This document shows, piece after piece, positions 8,714 through 15,769 of a stretch of 56,127 bases of DNA (within the stretch, counting starts at the first letter, position 1; every line of letters begins with the position of its first letter). The position numbers and the translations under genes are program-made. Below the pieces are notes generated by a model that was not told the DNA's origin, ran no database searches, and saw only the letters and a program-made list of their open reading frames with translations. The stretch spans positions 1 to 56,127 of the forward strand of contig JABDGP010000013.1 of assembly GCA_013285945.1 (NCBI GenBank), written 5' to 3'. The stretch comes from Bacteroidota bacterium (GTDB taxonomy: Bacteria > Bacteroidota > Bacteroidia > Cytophagales > Cyclobacteriaceae).

Positions 8714-8877
8714 GTCACAAAACCGATAGTAAGGCTGAGTTATAGTTTTTATTATTTAACCAAATCGTAATAGGAGAATCACACGGTAATCACTGCCAAC
8801 AATTAATTTTAACAGATGCATTTCTTACGGGAAAAGCCAGCAAGTCAGGAGGATTTGTATGGCATATCGTCAAAGAG

Positions 8878-8905
8878 GGCTGGTTTCGTACCAGCCTTTT
8901 TATTT
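8878..8905 (+). terminator. Intrinsic terminator 1 of cluster
   Basis: GGCTGGT (8878-8884) pairs with ACCAGCC (8890-8896) around a 5-nt loop and is followed by TTTTTATTT. The U-tract is on the plus strand, although no plus-strand gene lies within the preceding 3 kb. Confidence 0.75.
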
Positions 8906-8996
8906 AACCAAACCATAACAGAAACAGCAACATTAGTCTATTACTATCTGCTAATTTTGATTCAGAGTTTGTATCAGGTATTGCTTAAAGAGAAAA

Positions 8997-9033
8997 AGCC
9001 AGCTAGTCAGACGGATTTGCTGGCTTTCTTTTT
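8997..9033 (+). terminator. Intrinsic terminator 2 of cluster
   Basis: AGCCAGC (8997-9003) pairs with GCTGGCT (9019-9025) around a 15-nt loop. The A-rich left flank and TTTCTTTTT right flank extend the stem and provide the U-tract on the plus strand. Confidence 0.7.
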
Positions 9034-9071
9034 AATGGTCTTCTTTCACACAATCGTTTAGTTTGCACAAA

Positions 9072-9104
9072 GGGTCGGCGTGGTTGCCGGCCCTTTTTAT
9101 TTTC
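9072..9104 (+). terminator. Intrinsic terminator 3 of cluster
   Basis: GGGTCGGC (9072-9079) pairs with GCCGGCCC (9086-9093), with one G-T pair and a 6-nt loop, followed by TTTTTATTTT. It is GC-rich and strong, reading rightward toward the convergent NTF2-like gene that ends at 9194. Confidence 0.75.
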
Positions 9105-9193
9105 GGGGAGTCTATGGCTAGTACCTCGCCTAACGCTGATCTGCACAGTGACATTAAGTCGATGTGGCGTTACTAAAAAATAAAGTGAAATTA

Positions 9194-9634
9194 TTATTTG
9201 CCTTCGTAGGATATCCAGCGAATAATCTTCCACTTATTGTCATCGTGCTTTTTCCAGACTTCAAAGCTCTTAATCAGGATAACTTTAAGTACAGCTCCTT
9301 CTTTTGTTATGGTTTGTTCCCACGTGTCTCTTACCACAGCCAGTTTCCCATCCATAAGAACCTCATTGATGGTTAGTTTGTAAGTACTCTTAACAGCGCT
9401 TTTTGATGGAACTTTAGTCGACATTTCATAGGTAATCTCAGGCGACCCTGGATACCAGCCAATCAGTTCGGGGCTCCACACTTCAAAAGTCTTTTCAAAA
9501 TTCTCCGCATTGTAGTTAGTCACCCAATTTTGCAGTGCTGCCCTGATGCTTTTTTCATCTTCGGATTGAGCTTGAGCTGTGTAGGTAAAAAATGCGCAGA
9601 GTAAAACGATGAATTGTTGTATACTTTTTTTCAT
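9194..9634 (-). CDS. Exported SnoaL/DUF4440-like NTF2-fold protein
   Basis: A 146-residue protein with a clear signal peptide (MKKSIQQFIVLLCAFFTYTAQAQ). The mature domain has an NTF2/DUF4440 pattern: helix EDEKSIRAALQNWVTNYNAENF, the segment FEVWSPELIGWYPGSPEITY, a strand INEVLMDGKLAVVRDTWEQT and a C-terminal FEVWKKHDDNKWKIIRWISY. The pattern helix-WxxxYNaeDf...GrAavrdtw is common to DUF4440 proteins with unknown ligand. The window carries a second such protein (944-1351), but the two differ in length and in their export signals. It is monocistronic. Confidence 0.75.
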   Translation of the reverse strand: MKKSIQQFIVLLCAFFTYTAQAQSEDEKSIRAALQNWVTNYNAENFEKTFEVWSPELIGWYPGSPEITYEMSTKVPSKSAVKSTYKLTINEVLMDGKLAVVRDTWEQTITKEGAVLKVILIKSFEVWKKHDDNKWKIIRWISYEGK

Positions 9635-9846
9635 GGAATTTTTTCGAGGTTAAACGCACAGAACTTGGTCGCGTTTAAGTTTTAACAAATCATTAACTAG
9701 TGTGCTTTCACATCTACCTAATGGTATTTATTCACTGGCAGAGTTAGGGTTTCAGGACTGCTGGCTACTATAAATGAAAATATTAACTTTAACACGTAAC
9801 CCCCGAAGTGGGTGAATTTGTGAAGAATGATGTACGAAGAAGATTA

Positions 9847-10803
9847 TTAATGCGTCTGAGTTCCTGAAGGAATTAGCTGCGAGAATAACTGGGGTGCCAA
9901 TCCTATAGCGAAATACGTCTTCCCCTCTGAAGCACTATATAAACTTCCTATTTGCAATATTCCTCCGATATCAATAGCTGCTCCGTAGGTAATTGCATAC
10001 TGATAGTTAGTTATTGTTGTATTGGGAGTTGTAGGTACCGTGGTAGTAGAAGCATAATTGGTAATTGACCCCACTAAGTTTAAGCTGACATAAGGGAATG
10101 TTGATGAGGTAGTATTAATACTTATAATCTTCCAGCCTACAGCAGGTGCTACACTGCTATAACTAAATCCTGAGGCTGTACCCGAAAGCCTTAACAATAC
10201 AGGAGTATAAATAATGTCACTCCACTTCATTACCCAAAATGGCGAAATGCTCTTCCTATATTTAAGAGTAAAGGACATTAATTTATTGGCTGTTGCGTCA
10301 GATACATTAAACTTATCGTAAACTGTAAACCTAATGTATCGGTTATTCGATAATTCTTGAGTGAAGAGCTGACGATAGTTCTGACGACCAGTCGAGTTTG
10401 ACCTATCAATTGTAAAATTGAATAATTGATTTGGCTCATCATAAAATTGTCTCCAATTATTGCCACTTTGAACCGGTGTATATGTGCCGATATCTGTTAT
10501 ACCAGGACTCATCTCTACCTTAATTCCTATTTGATTTACAGTTGGTAGTTTTTTTATTATTATTGAAGATTTTTTATCAGTATATACCGCATCTATAGGG
10601 CTCCAGTCGGAATCTATTAAATGATTATCTGCATCCGAATTACTTAGGACACTGCTCAGTTTAACATCTGGTTTATAGTCAATTTCCACCTTAGAAGTTG
10701 CTGGCGGCGAGTACGCTACAAGCGCTCTATTAGTAGTAGCGCACGATGTGAACAGCAATTGCGCGATCAAAAATCCGAACAATAGAATTTTTAAGTTTCT
10801 CAT
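9847..10803 (-). CDS. Hypothetical lipoprotein
   Basis: I do not recognise this 318-residue protein. It begins with a lipoprotein signal MRNLKILLFGFLIAQLLFTS ending before Cys21, so it is probably anchored to the outer membrane. The mature part is rich in Ser, Thr, Tyr and Asn. It contains likely beta-strands (IGIKVEMSPGITDIGTY, NRYIRFTVYDKFN) and a threonine-rich loop TTTVPTTPNTTITN. The C-terminal half (GSITNYAS, AITYGAAIDIGGILQIGSLY, YFAIGLAPQLF) resembles paired transmembrane beta-strands, so a small barrel or barrel-associated protein is possible. It has its own transcription unit; the 601-bp upstream region holds a tandem repeat array. Confidence 0.6.
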   Translation of the reverse strand: MRNLKILLFGFLIAQLLFTSCATTNRALVAYSPPATSKVEIDYKPDVKLSSVLSNSDADNHLIDSDWSPIDAVYTDKKSSIIIKKLPTVNQIGIKVEMSPGITDIGTYTPVQSGNNWRQFYDEPNQLFNFTIDRSNSTGRQNYRQLFTQELSNNRYIRFTVYDKFNVSDATANKLMSFTLKYRKSISPFWVMKWSDIIYTPVLLRLSGTASGFSYSSVAPAVGWKIISINTTSSTFPYVSLNLVGSITNYASTTTVPTTPNTTITNYQYAITYGAAIDIGGILQIGSLYSASEGKTYFAIGLAPQLFSQLIPSGTQTH

Positions 10804-11005
10804 ATCACTTTTTGGTTTGATTTAAGCCTACTATCTAAGTACTTTATTTGACATGAAATAGATCAAAAGGCATAGGTGAAAATCCTATTCTAAATTAATT
10901 TGGTTCCGATTTGACACTCCTCATCATCAAAACAAAGCTTCACTCTATATATAGAGACCAAAAAGCGGGTTACTGATTCAGTTTGTGCCGTTAGGCTTAT
11001 GATGT
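10804..11005. other. Spacer before the tandem repeat array
   Basis: This part of the 601-bp gene-free region (10804-11404) carries the presumed promoter of the lipoprotein gene next to 10803 and the AT palindrome TCTATATATAGA near 10943. No gene is seen. The 21-bp array occupies the middle, and about 147 bp on the right side would hold the promoter of the gene starting at 11405. Confidence 0.4.
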
Positions 11006-11257
11006 CATCAATCTGAGACCTGACGTGTTACATCAGACACTCGATGCAATCAATCAGAGACCTAACGTAACACATCACGTCTAATATGTGACAAATCAGT
11101 GATCTGACGTAACGCATCATGTCTAATATGTGACAAATCAGTGATCTGACGTAACACATCATGTCTAATATGTAGCACATCACGTGTCTGATGTAACACA
11201 TCATATCTAATATGTGGCACACCACGTGTCTGATGTGGCACGTCTGGCATCTGATGT
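11006..11257. repeat. Tandem array of about twelve 21-bp units
   Basis: The stretch divides into 12 contiguous 21-bp units with no spacers. The best-preserved part (11069-11236) alternates two unit types, giving a 42-bp higher-order period repeated four times (units at 11069, 11111, 11153 and 11195). A typical unit is AACACATCATGTCTAATATG followed by T, alternating with units such as GACAAATCAGTGATCTGACG followed by T. Many units contain the dyad CACATCA/TGATGTG. Because 21 is a multiple of 3, the minus strand stays open in two frames with heptads such as CHILDMM and CYVRSLI. That openness is explained by the repeat and not by coding. Confidence 0.85.
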
Positions 11258-11404
11258 TCTGAACTCTATCTAACATCGATTTAATAATACTTTTTGGTTG
11301 CCGGATAACTAAATACTGGTGTTTAATAATTGCTCACATTTCAGGAATACAAAACACCGTAGCATTGCAACTCCAAACGGAAATTAAACCAAATTCAAAA
11401 AAAT

Positions 11405-12022
11405 ATGAAAGCGACTGTTGTTTTATACTTGAGCAGTAGAAATAATGCTGAGCTGCTCGCAGATGCAGCCCACTACACCACAAGCATGACGGGCAATGCC
11501 ATCTTTGCAGCCACAGATATAGTAGCTCAGATTACATCGACAGTCAATGCAACCACCACCCTGCACACAGCAATGGCGGCACCTACTTCTGATACAAAGA
11601 AGGATGCAATAAAAACTGCCCGAGAAATGCTGGACAGGAACGTAAGTATTTTGGGTGGCAAAGTAGAGGCTTTAGCCAACAGTCCTTCGCTGGCAGATGA
11701 TCAGCGCGTAAGTATAGTGCATTCAGCTGGCATGGAAGTAAAGGGAAAAACATCACCAAGGAAGCATGTGTTTGCTGTAGTCAGTGGTGATGAACCCGGT
11801 AGCGTTTACCTGACTGCCCAAGGAAAGGCCAAGGCACACGAGTGGCAATACACTACCGATGTGATGACCTTCGCCGGCCGCACCGCTGCCCCTACTACTA
11901 CCACGGCCAGCACTACCATCAGCGGTCTCACCAGCGGAAACAAGTATGCCTTTTTTCACAAAGCGATCACGGCCGGCGCAACTACCAATTGGGAAGGACC
12001 ATTGTTTCTTATTGTTATGTAA
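11405..12022 (+). CDS. Hypothetical protein with C-terminal fibronectin type III-like domain
   Basis: A 205-residue protein without a signal peptide or membrane segment. The first half is helical and alanine-rich (ELLADAAHYTTSM, KKDAIKTAREMLDRNVSILG), followed by a basic KTSPRKHVFAVVSG segment. The C-terminal 80 residues look like one FN3 domain: EWQYTTDVMTFAGRTAAP, then the SGLTSGNKYAFFHKAI strand-loop typical of FN3 (GLTPGTkYafrh), ending in NWEGPLFLIVM. Similar proteins of unknown function occur in Bacteroidota. It is followed by a strong intrinsic terminator and preceded by the 21-bp repeat array. Confidence 0.65.
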   Translation: MKATVVLYLSSRNNAELLADAAHYTTSMTGNAIFAATDIVAQITSTVNATTTLHTAMAAPTSDTKKDAIKTAREMLDRNVSILGGKVEALANSPSLADDQRVSIVHSAGMEVKGKTSPRKHVFAVVSGDEPGSVYLTAQGKAKAHEWQYTTDVMTFAGRTAAPTTTTASTTISGLTSGNKYAFFHKAITAGATTNWEGPLFLIVM

Positions 12023-12051
12023 ATCTTTTGTTGTTTGTCTATTAAATTGGG

Positions 12052-12078
12052 AAAAGGAGCACGTGCTCCTTTTTTTAT
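12052..12078 (+). terminator. Intrinsic terminator after FN3-like gene
   Basis: AAAAGGAGCAC and GTGCTCCTTTT form a perfect palindrome and are followed by more T residues, giving a U-tract on the plus strand about 30 bp after the stop at 12022. On the minus strand the A-rich side also gives a short U-run, so it may serve the convergent araC-type gene as well. Confidence 0.85.
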
Positions 12079-12141
12079 TTCCAGTGTGTGAAATTTATTT
12101 TAATACATCACTTCCCAGTCACCTTGTGATACAGGGGAAAG

Positions 12142-13113
12142 TTAATTGAAAGAGTTTCTGAATTCCAGTGGTGAGAGACTAGTCTTTGTTTTGAATAACT
12201 TACTGAATGACTGCGGATGTTCAAACCCCAGCCCATAAGCAATTTCGCTTACCGACAGACTCGTTGTTGTCAATTTCTCCTTTGCTTTTTCAATCAGTTT
12301 ATCATGTATATGTTGCTGTGTACTCTGCCCTGTTAATGATTTAAGTAATCCGCTTAAATAATTAGGAGAAACGTTCAATGCCTCAGCTATGTATTGAACC
12401 GTTGGCAATCCGGTATTCTCTAAAGCAATACTGCTGAAGTATTCCGTTAGAACATCTTCCAGTCGGCTAAGTATTTTATGATTAGTTATCTTTCTGGTAA
12501 TAAACTGACGATGATAAAACCTTTCGGAATACGTAAGCAATAACTCCAATTGCGCAATGATTACATTCTGGCTGAATTTATCAATGTTCGAATGATATTC
12601 ATGTTCAATGTTTTTAATGATGTTGGTAATCGTTACCTCCTCTTTTTCGGAAAGAAACAGGGCTTCATTCACCGAATAGTCAAAGTATTCATATTGCTTT
12701 ATCGTTTTAGCCAGAGGTGTATTCCACAGGAAGTCGGGATGAACAAGTAATATCCACCCCGAATGTTTTGCTGGCGAAGTTGCACCAACCTCAATACTGA
12801 ATACCTGACCCGGAGCCATGAAGAACATCACACCCTCATCAAAATCATATTCCTGCTGACCATATTTCATTTTAGCATTGGAAGTCCTTTTAAGAGAGAT
12901 AGAATAAAAGTCAAGGACCCAGCTTAATTGATTGTTTTCGGGCGAATGCCTGACAGAGGCATAATCTATTACACTGATTAGCGGATGTTCTGGTTTCGAC
13001 AATCCTCTAAACTGATGAAATTCATTTATTGTCTTAATCCTGTAAGGTTGTTTGTTTGCCACGTTGCTAAGATAATTGTTACTTGTTATAAGCAGTCGCA
13101 AATTCTTTTGCAA
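12142..13113 (-). CDS. AraC family transcriptional regulator
   Basis: A 323-residue regulator. The N-terminal part has the cupin-like sensor layout (about residues 25-180, with FDEGVMFFMAPGQVFSIEVG). The C-terminal 100 residues hold the two HTH motifs: VQYIAEALNVSPNYLSGLLK and LSVSEIAYGLGFEHPQSFSK, then FKTKTSLSPLEFR. The ATG at 13113 lies inside the 3' end of the upstream NmrA-like gene (35-bp overlap); a GTG at 13062 would remove the overlap, so the start is uncertain. Its position behind the reductase gene suggests that it controls that gene or its own operon. No effector can be named. Confidence 0.85.
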   Translation of the reverse strand: MQKNLRLLITSNNYLSNVANKQPYRIKTINEFHQFRGLSKPEHPLISVIDYASVRHSPENNQLSWVLDFYSISLKRTSNAKMKYGQQEYDFDEGVMFFMAPGQVFSIEVGATSPAKHSGWILLVHPDFLWNTPLAKTIKQYEYFDYSVNEALFLSEKEEVTITNIIKNIEHEYHSNIDKFSQNVIIAQLELLLTYSERFYHRQFITRKITNHKILSRLEDVLTEYFSSIALENTGLPTVQYIAEALNVSPNYLSGLLKSLTGQSTQQHIHDKLIEKAKEKLTTTSLSVSEIAYGLGFEHPQSFSKLFKTKTSLSPLEFRNSFN

Positions 13114-13978
13114 AATCAGTTAGCTTCACTTTGCCCAACACTGGTTTACTGTGATAATAATCTTCATACAACACACCGCCACGTCTGCTCGCATTCATTT
13201 CCGTAAAACCTTTTGCTGCTTGTGGATTCATTCCCGCTGATAATAAACCATTCAATAGTTGCTCATCAGGAATTACCAACCATTTCAAATCTGGCTTTCC
13301 GATTGCTGCACCCAGGATATTAGCCACTTCATTTGGTGAAACTTCATCGCTTGCTATGTAACGGATTTCTCTGCCTTCAAAAGGCCTTTCAATCTCTTCA
13401 GCAATAACAGCCGCAATATCCAACGGCGAAACCCACGGTTCTCTGTCGTCACCACCGTAGTTTGAAACGATTGCGTTCTGTGTCTTTATGGTTTGGATAA
13501 AAGCAAACATATTGTAATAAAAACCAACAGGCCGCATGAATTTAATAGAAACATCGCCTGGCAGTTGCTTCAAAATGTTCTCAACATTATAATGGAAAGC
13601 AAGAATGCCATTGCCTTTATAGGTATGGGCGCCAATGCTGCTGAGATGTACCACCCGCTTCACTCCCGATTGTTGAATAGCCTGTTTGTAATTATTGCCA
13701 ATCGTACTAATGGCAGCCATCACATCAAGATTATGATCAAAGAAACTCTCATAGCCCAGAGCCTCCATAATATAGACCACATCTGCACCTTTGAAAGTCG
13801 CTGTAAGAAAATCAGCATCCTGCATAGAGCCGATAGCCGCTTTTGCACCCAATGCTTCAATGTCTTTTTGCCTTTCTGGCCTACTGCTGATAACAGTAAC
13901 CGCATGTCTTTTTTGCACCAACTCCTTTGTGAGTGGCTTGCTGATGTTCCCTAAAGAACCTGTAACGATGATTTTCAT
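13079..13978 (-). CDS. NmrA-like NAD(P)-binding protein (atypical SDR)
   Basis: Started at the ATG at 13978 this is a 299-residue atypical short-chain dehydrogenase/NmrA-type protein. The dinucleotide-binding motif is right at the N-terminus: MKIIVTGSLGNISKPL (GxxGxxG variant). It continues with VISSRPERQ, the GADVVYIMEA strand, RVVHLSSIGAHT and the PxxFYYN segment KFMRPVGFYYNMF. NmrA-like proteins either reduce quinones or enones, or sense NAD(P). The longer reading from 14035 adds 19 residues without homology. It is co-directional with the downstream AraC regulator gene, with which it overlaps. Confidence 0.82.
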   Translation of the reverse strand: MKIIVTGSLGNISKPLTKELVQKRHAVTVISSRPERQKDIEALGAKAAIGSMQDADFLTATFKGADVVYIMEALGYESFFDHNLDVMAAISTIGNNYKQAIQQSGVKRVVHLSSIGAHTYKGNGILAFHYNVENILKQLPGDVSIKFMRPVGFYYNMFAFIQTIKTQNAIVSNYGGDDREPWVSPLDIAAVIAEEIERPFEGREIRYIASDEVSPNEVANILGAAIGKPDLKWLVIPDEQLLNGLLSAGMNPQAAKGFTEMNASRRGGVLYEDYYHSKPVLGKVKLTDFAKEFATAYNK

Positions 13979-14241
13979 TTTTTCTGTCTTTGATAATGCA
14001 AAGTTGCGCAGCGGCAAAGAAACGGATGTAGTCAAATCTACTATTGTTGTAGCCGAAACAAGGTTTAATTAAGAAGCAATTTAGAAAGTTGTTGAATAAC
14101 AGAATCAGCCAGATCGGCTAATGCTAAGAGATGAGTACGCGTTACATGCGCGCGTTAACATAGTAATGTAAGTCGAGTCGGTTGGTTAAGGCCAAAACAA
14201 TGGCACTAGAAAGTCACCAACTACAAATAAGTTATGATATA

Positions 14242-14448
14242 TTACCTTCGGTCATGCCCATAGTAGTCCCCACGGTGGGCGAATCCTCCATGTCCGTTAT
14301 CATGATAGCGCGGGCCACTTACCCACACTGCACAAGACGTTAAAAATGAAGCCGAGAAAAGAACTATCAAAACCATGATTGCTCTTGTCTTTACAGAAGG
14401 TTTATTCACCAGGATCGTATCACCTTGAAGGATATTTTGTGGTTGCAT
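14242..14448 (-). CDS. Small His/Gly-rich lipoprotein
   Basis: A 68-codon frame with a convincing lipoprotein signal in its middle (MVLIVLFSASFLTSC) and a short mature part rich in His, Gly and Tyr (HDNGHGGFAHRGDYYGHDRR). If translation starts at the internal ATG at 14376 the protein has 44 residues and a canonical signal. The longer start at 14448 leaves 24 residues in front, which is unusual for export. No function can be assigned, and metal binding through the His-rich tail is only a guess. It lies alone between the NmrA-like gene and the oxidoreductase gene. Confidence 0.5.
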   Translation of the reverse strand: MQPQNILQGDTILVNKPSVKTRAIMVLIVLFSASFLTSCAVWVSGPRYHDNGHGGFAHRGDYYGHDRR

Positions 14449-14644
14449 TATATTATCGGTTAAAAGGATTCTAATAAGACTATGATCAAAGGTGCATCAT
14501 TAGCCTTCTGTTGATGTTACACATCTTCCAGATTATGTTGCAGTATTCACGTAACGGATATGCCTCTACTCACAAACCTCCTTGGAATAGTTATGTAAAT
14601 TCTTGAACTTATGATGACAGTTAAACTGAATATCTGACCAACCA

Positions 14645-15730
14645 ATGCTGAGACGTAATTTTATAGAGCAATCGATACTGAGTATGGCCGGAGCAGCCCT
14701 TAGTACTCATTCATTCGCTAACATTCTGATTCCTAAACCAAAGAAAAGGCTTGGCGTGGCACTGATGGGTTTAGGCTACTATAGTACAGACCTCCTCGCT
14801 CCTGCCCTTCAACTAACGGAACAATGTTATCTCGCAGGTGTGACAACAGGTACTCCTGCCAAAGCCGAACGATGGAAGAAACAATTCGGACTCGCAGATA
14901 AAAACATTTATGATTATAATGACTTTGATCGTATCGCCAACAACCCCGATATCGACGTTGTCTATGTAGTACTTCCTCCTTCAATGCATGCCGAGTTCAG
15001 CATCCGCGCTGCCAACGCCGGAAAGCATGTGTGGTGTGAGAAGCCCATGGCGATGACGGCTACTGAATGTCAGCAGATGATCAATGCCTGTAATAAGAAT
15101 AAAGTGAAGCTCAGCATCGGTTACCGTATGCATCATGAACCGAACACAAAGAAAATAATACAGTTTGCCCGTGACCTTACTTATGGCAAGGTGATGAAGG
15201 TACAAGCTGCAGCCGGATATTTTGAAAGTCGCACGGATCATTGGAAGCAAAAGAAGAAGTTGGGCGGTGGCGCTATGTATGATATGGGAGTTTATCCGTT
15301 GAACGCTGCACGTTATAGTACTCAGTTGGAGCCGATTGCAGTTACAGCCAGAGCCTCAACCACACGACCCGACATATATAAAGAAGTAGAAGAGACAATC
15401 TCTTTTGATCTTGAGTTTCCCGAAGGTGTTATGGCGTCATGCGAAACAAGCTTTGGAAAAAACATGAACGACCTTAAGGCAACTTGTACAAAAGGATGGT
15501 ATCAGCTTTCACCATTTCAATCGTACTCAGGTGTGCAGGGTATAACAAGCAATGGCACAAAACTGAATGCAACGATTCCCAATGAGCAAGCCCGCCAGAT
15601 GGATGATGATGCGATCTCCATTATGAACAACACATCAATGCTTGTGCCTGGTGAAGAAGGCTTGAAAGACATTCGTATAGTAGAAGCAATACACCGCTCA
15701 GCCGATGAAAAGAAGCGTGTAGTTATTTAG
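14645..15730 (+). CDS. Tat-exported Gfo/Idh/MocA family oxidoreductase
   Basis: A 361-residue NAD(P)-dependent sugar oxidoreductase-like protein. The N-terminus MLRRNFIEQSILSMAGAALS has a twin-arginine (RRxFI) pattern and a hydrophobic stretch, so export to the periplasm with bound cofactor is likely, as for glucose-fructose oxidoreductase. The Rossmann strand reads GVALMGLGYY (residues 37-46), and the catalytic-region motif CEKPM has EKP at 132-134. The C-terminal domain includes GGGAMYDMGVYPLNAARY, typical of the family. Substrates may be sugars or their derivatives. It stands alone, convergent with the DUF4241 gene 39 bp away. Confidence 0.87.
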   Translation: MLRRNFIEQSILSMAGAALSTHSFANILIPKPKKRLGVALMGLGYYSTDLLAPALQLTEQCYLAGVTTGTPAKAERWKKQFGLADKNIYDYNDFDRIANNPDIDVVYVVLPPSMHAEFSIRAANAGKHVWCEKPMAMTATECQQMINACNKNKVKLSIGYRMHHEPNTKKIIQFARDLTYGKVMKVQAAAGYFESRTDHWKQKKKLGGGAMYDMGVYPLNAARYSTQLEPIAVTARASTTRPDIYKEVEETISFDLEFPEGVMASCETSFGKNMNDLKATCTKGWYQLSPFQSYSGVQGITSNGTKLNATIPNEQARQMDDDAISIMNNTSMLVPGEEGLKDIRIVEAIHRSADEKKRVVI

Positions 15731-15769
15731 TAATAACAATATGCCATAAACACAATGCTGACATCCGAC

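Larger units (their letters stand above)
8752..9104 (+). repeat. Degenerate duplicated module with intrinsic terminators
   Basis: Two related segments follow each other with a shift of about 150-160 bp. TTATTTAACCAAATCGTAA near 8752 recurs as TTATTTAACCAAACCATAA near 8900. GAAAAGCCAGCAAGTCAGGA near 8831 recurs with small changes near 8993. The first segment ends in a strong terminator hairpin, and the second contains one inside the repeated part. A 81-codon frame spans both (8816-9061) but has no domain or signal. With no plus-strand gene upstream, the module could encode small RNAs or be debris of a duplicated transcript end. Confidence 0.55.

Noticed and set aside
8816-9061. Plus-strand 81-codon frame
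   Set aside because: It runs through the duplicated module and two terminator hairpins and shows no domain or signal peptide.
11006-11257. Possible CRISPR array
   Set aside because: Units are contiguous with no unique spacers, the units vary, and no cas genes are nearby.
11028-11276. Minus-strand frame of 82 codons with heptads such as CHILDMM and CYVRSLI, and a second open minus frame at 11062-11250
   Set aside because: The 21-bp tandem repeat is a multiple of three without stop codons, so several frames stay open together. There is no signal, domain or start context.
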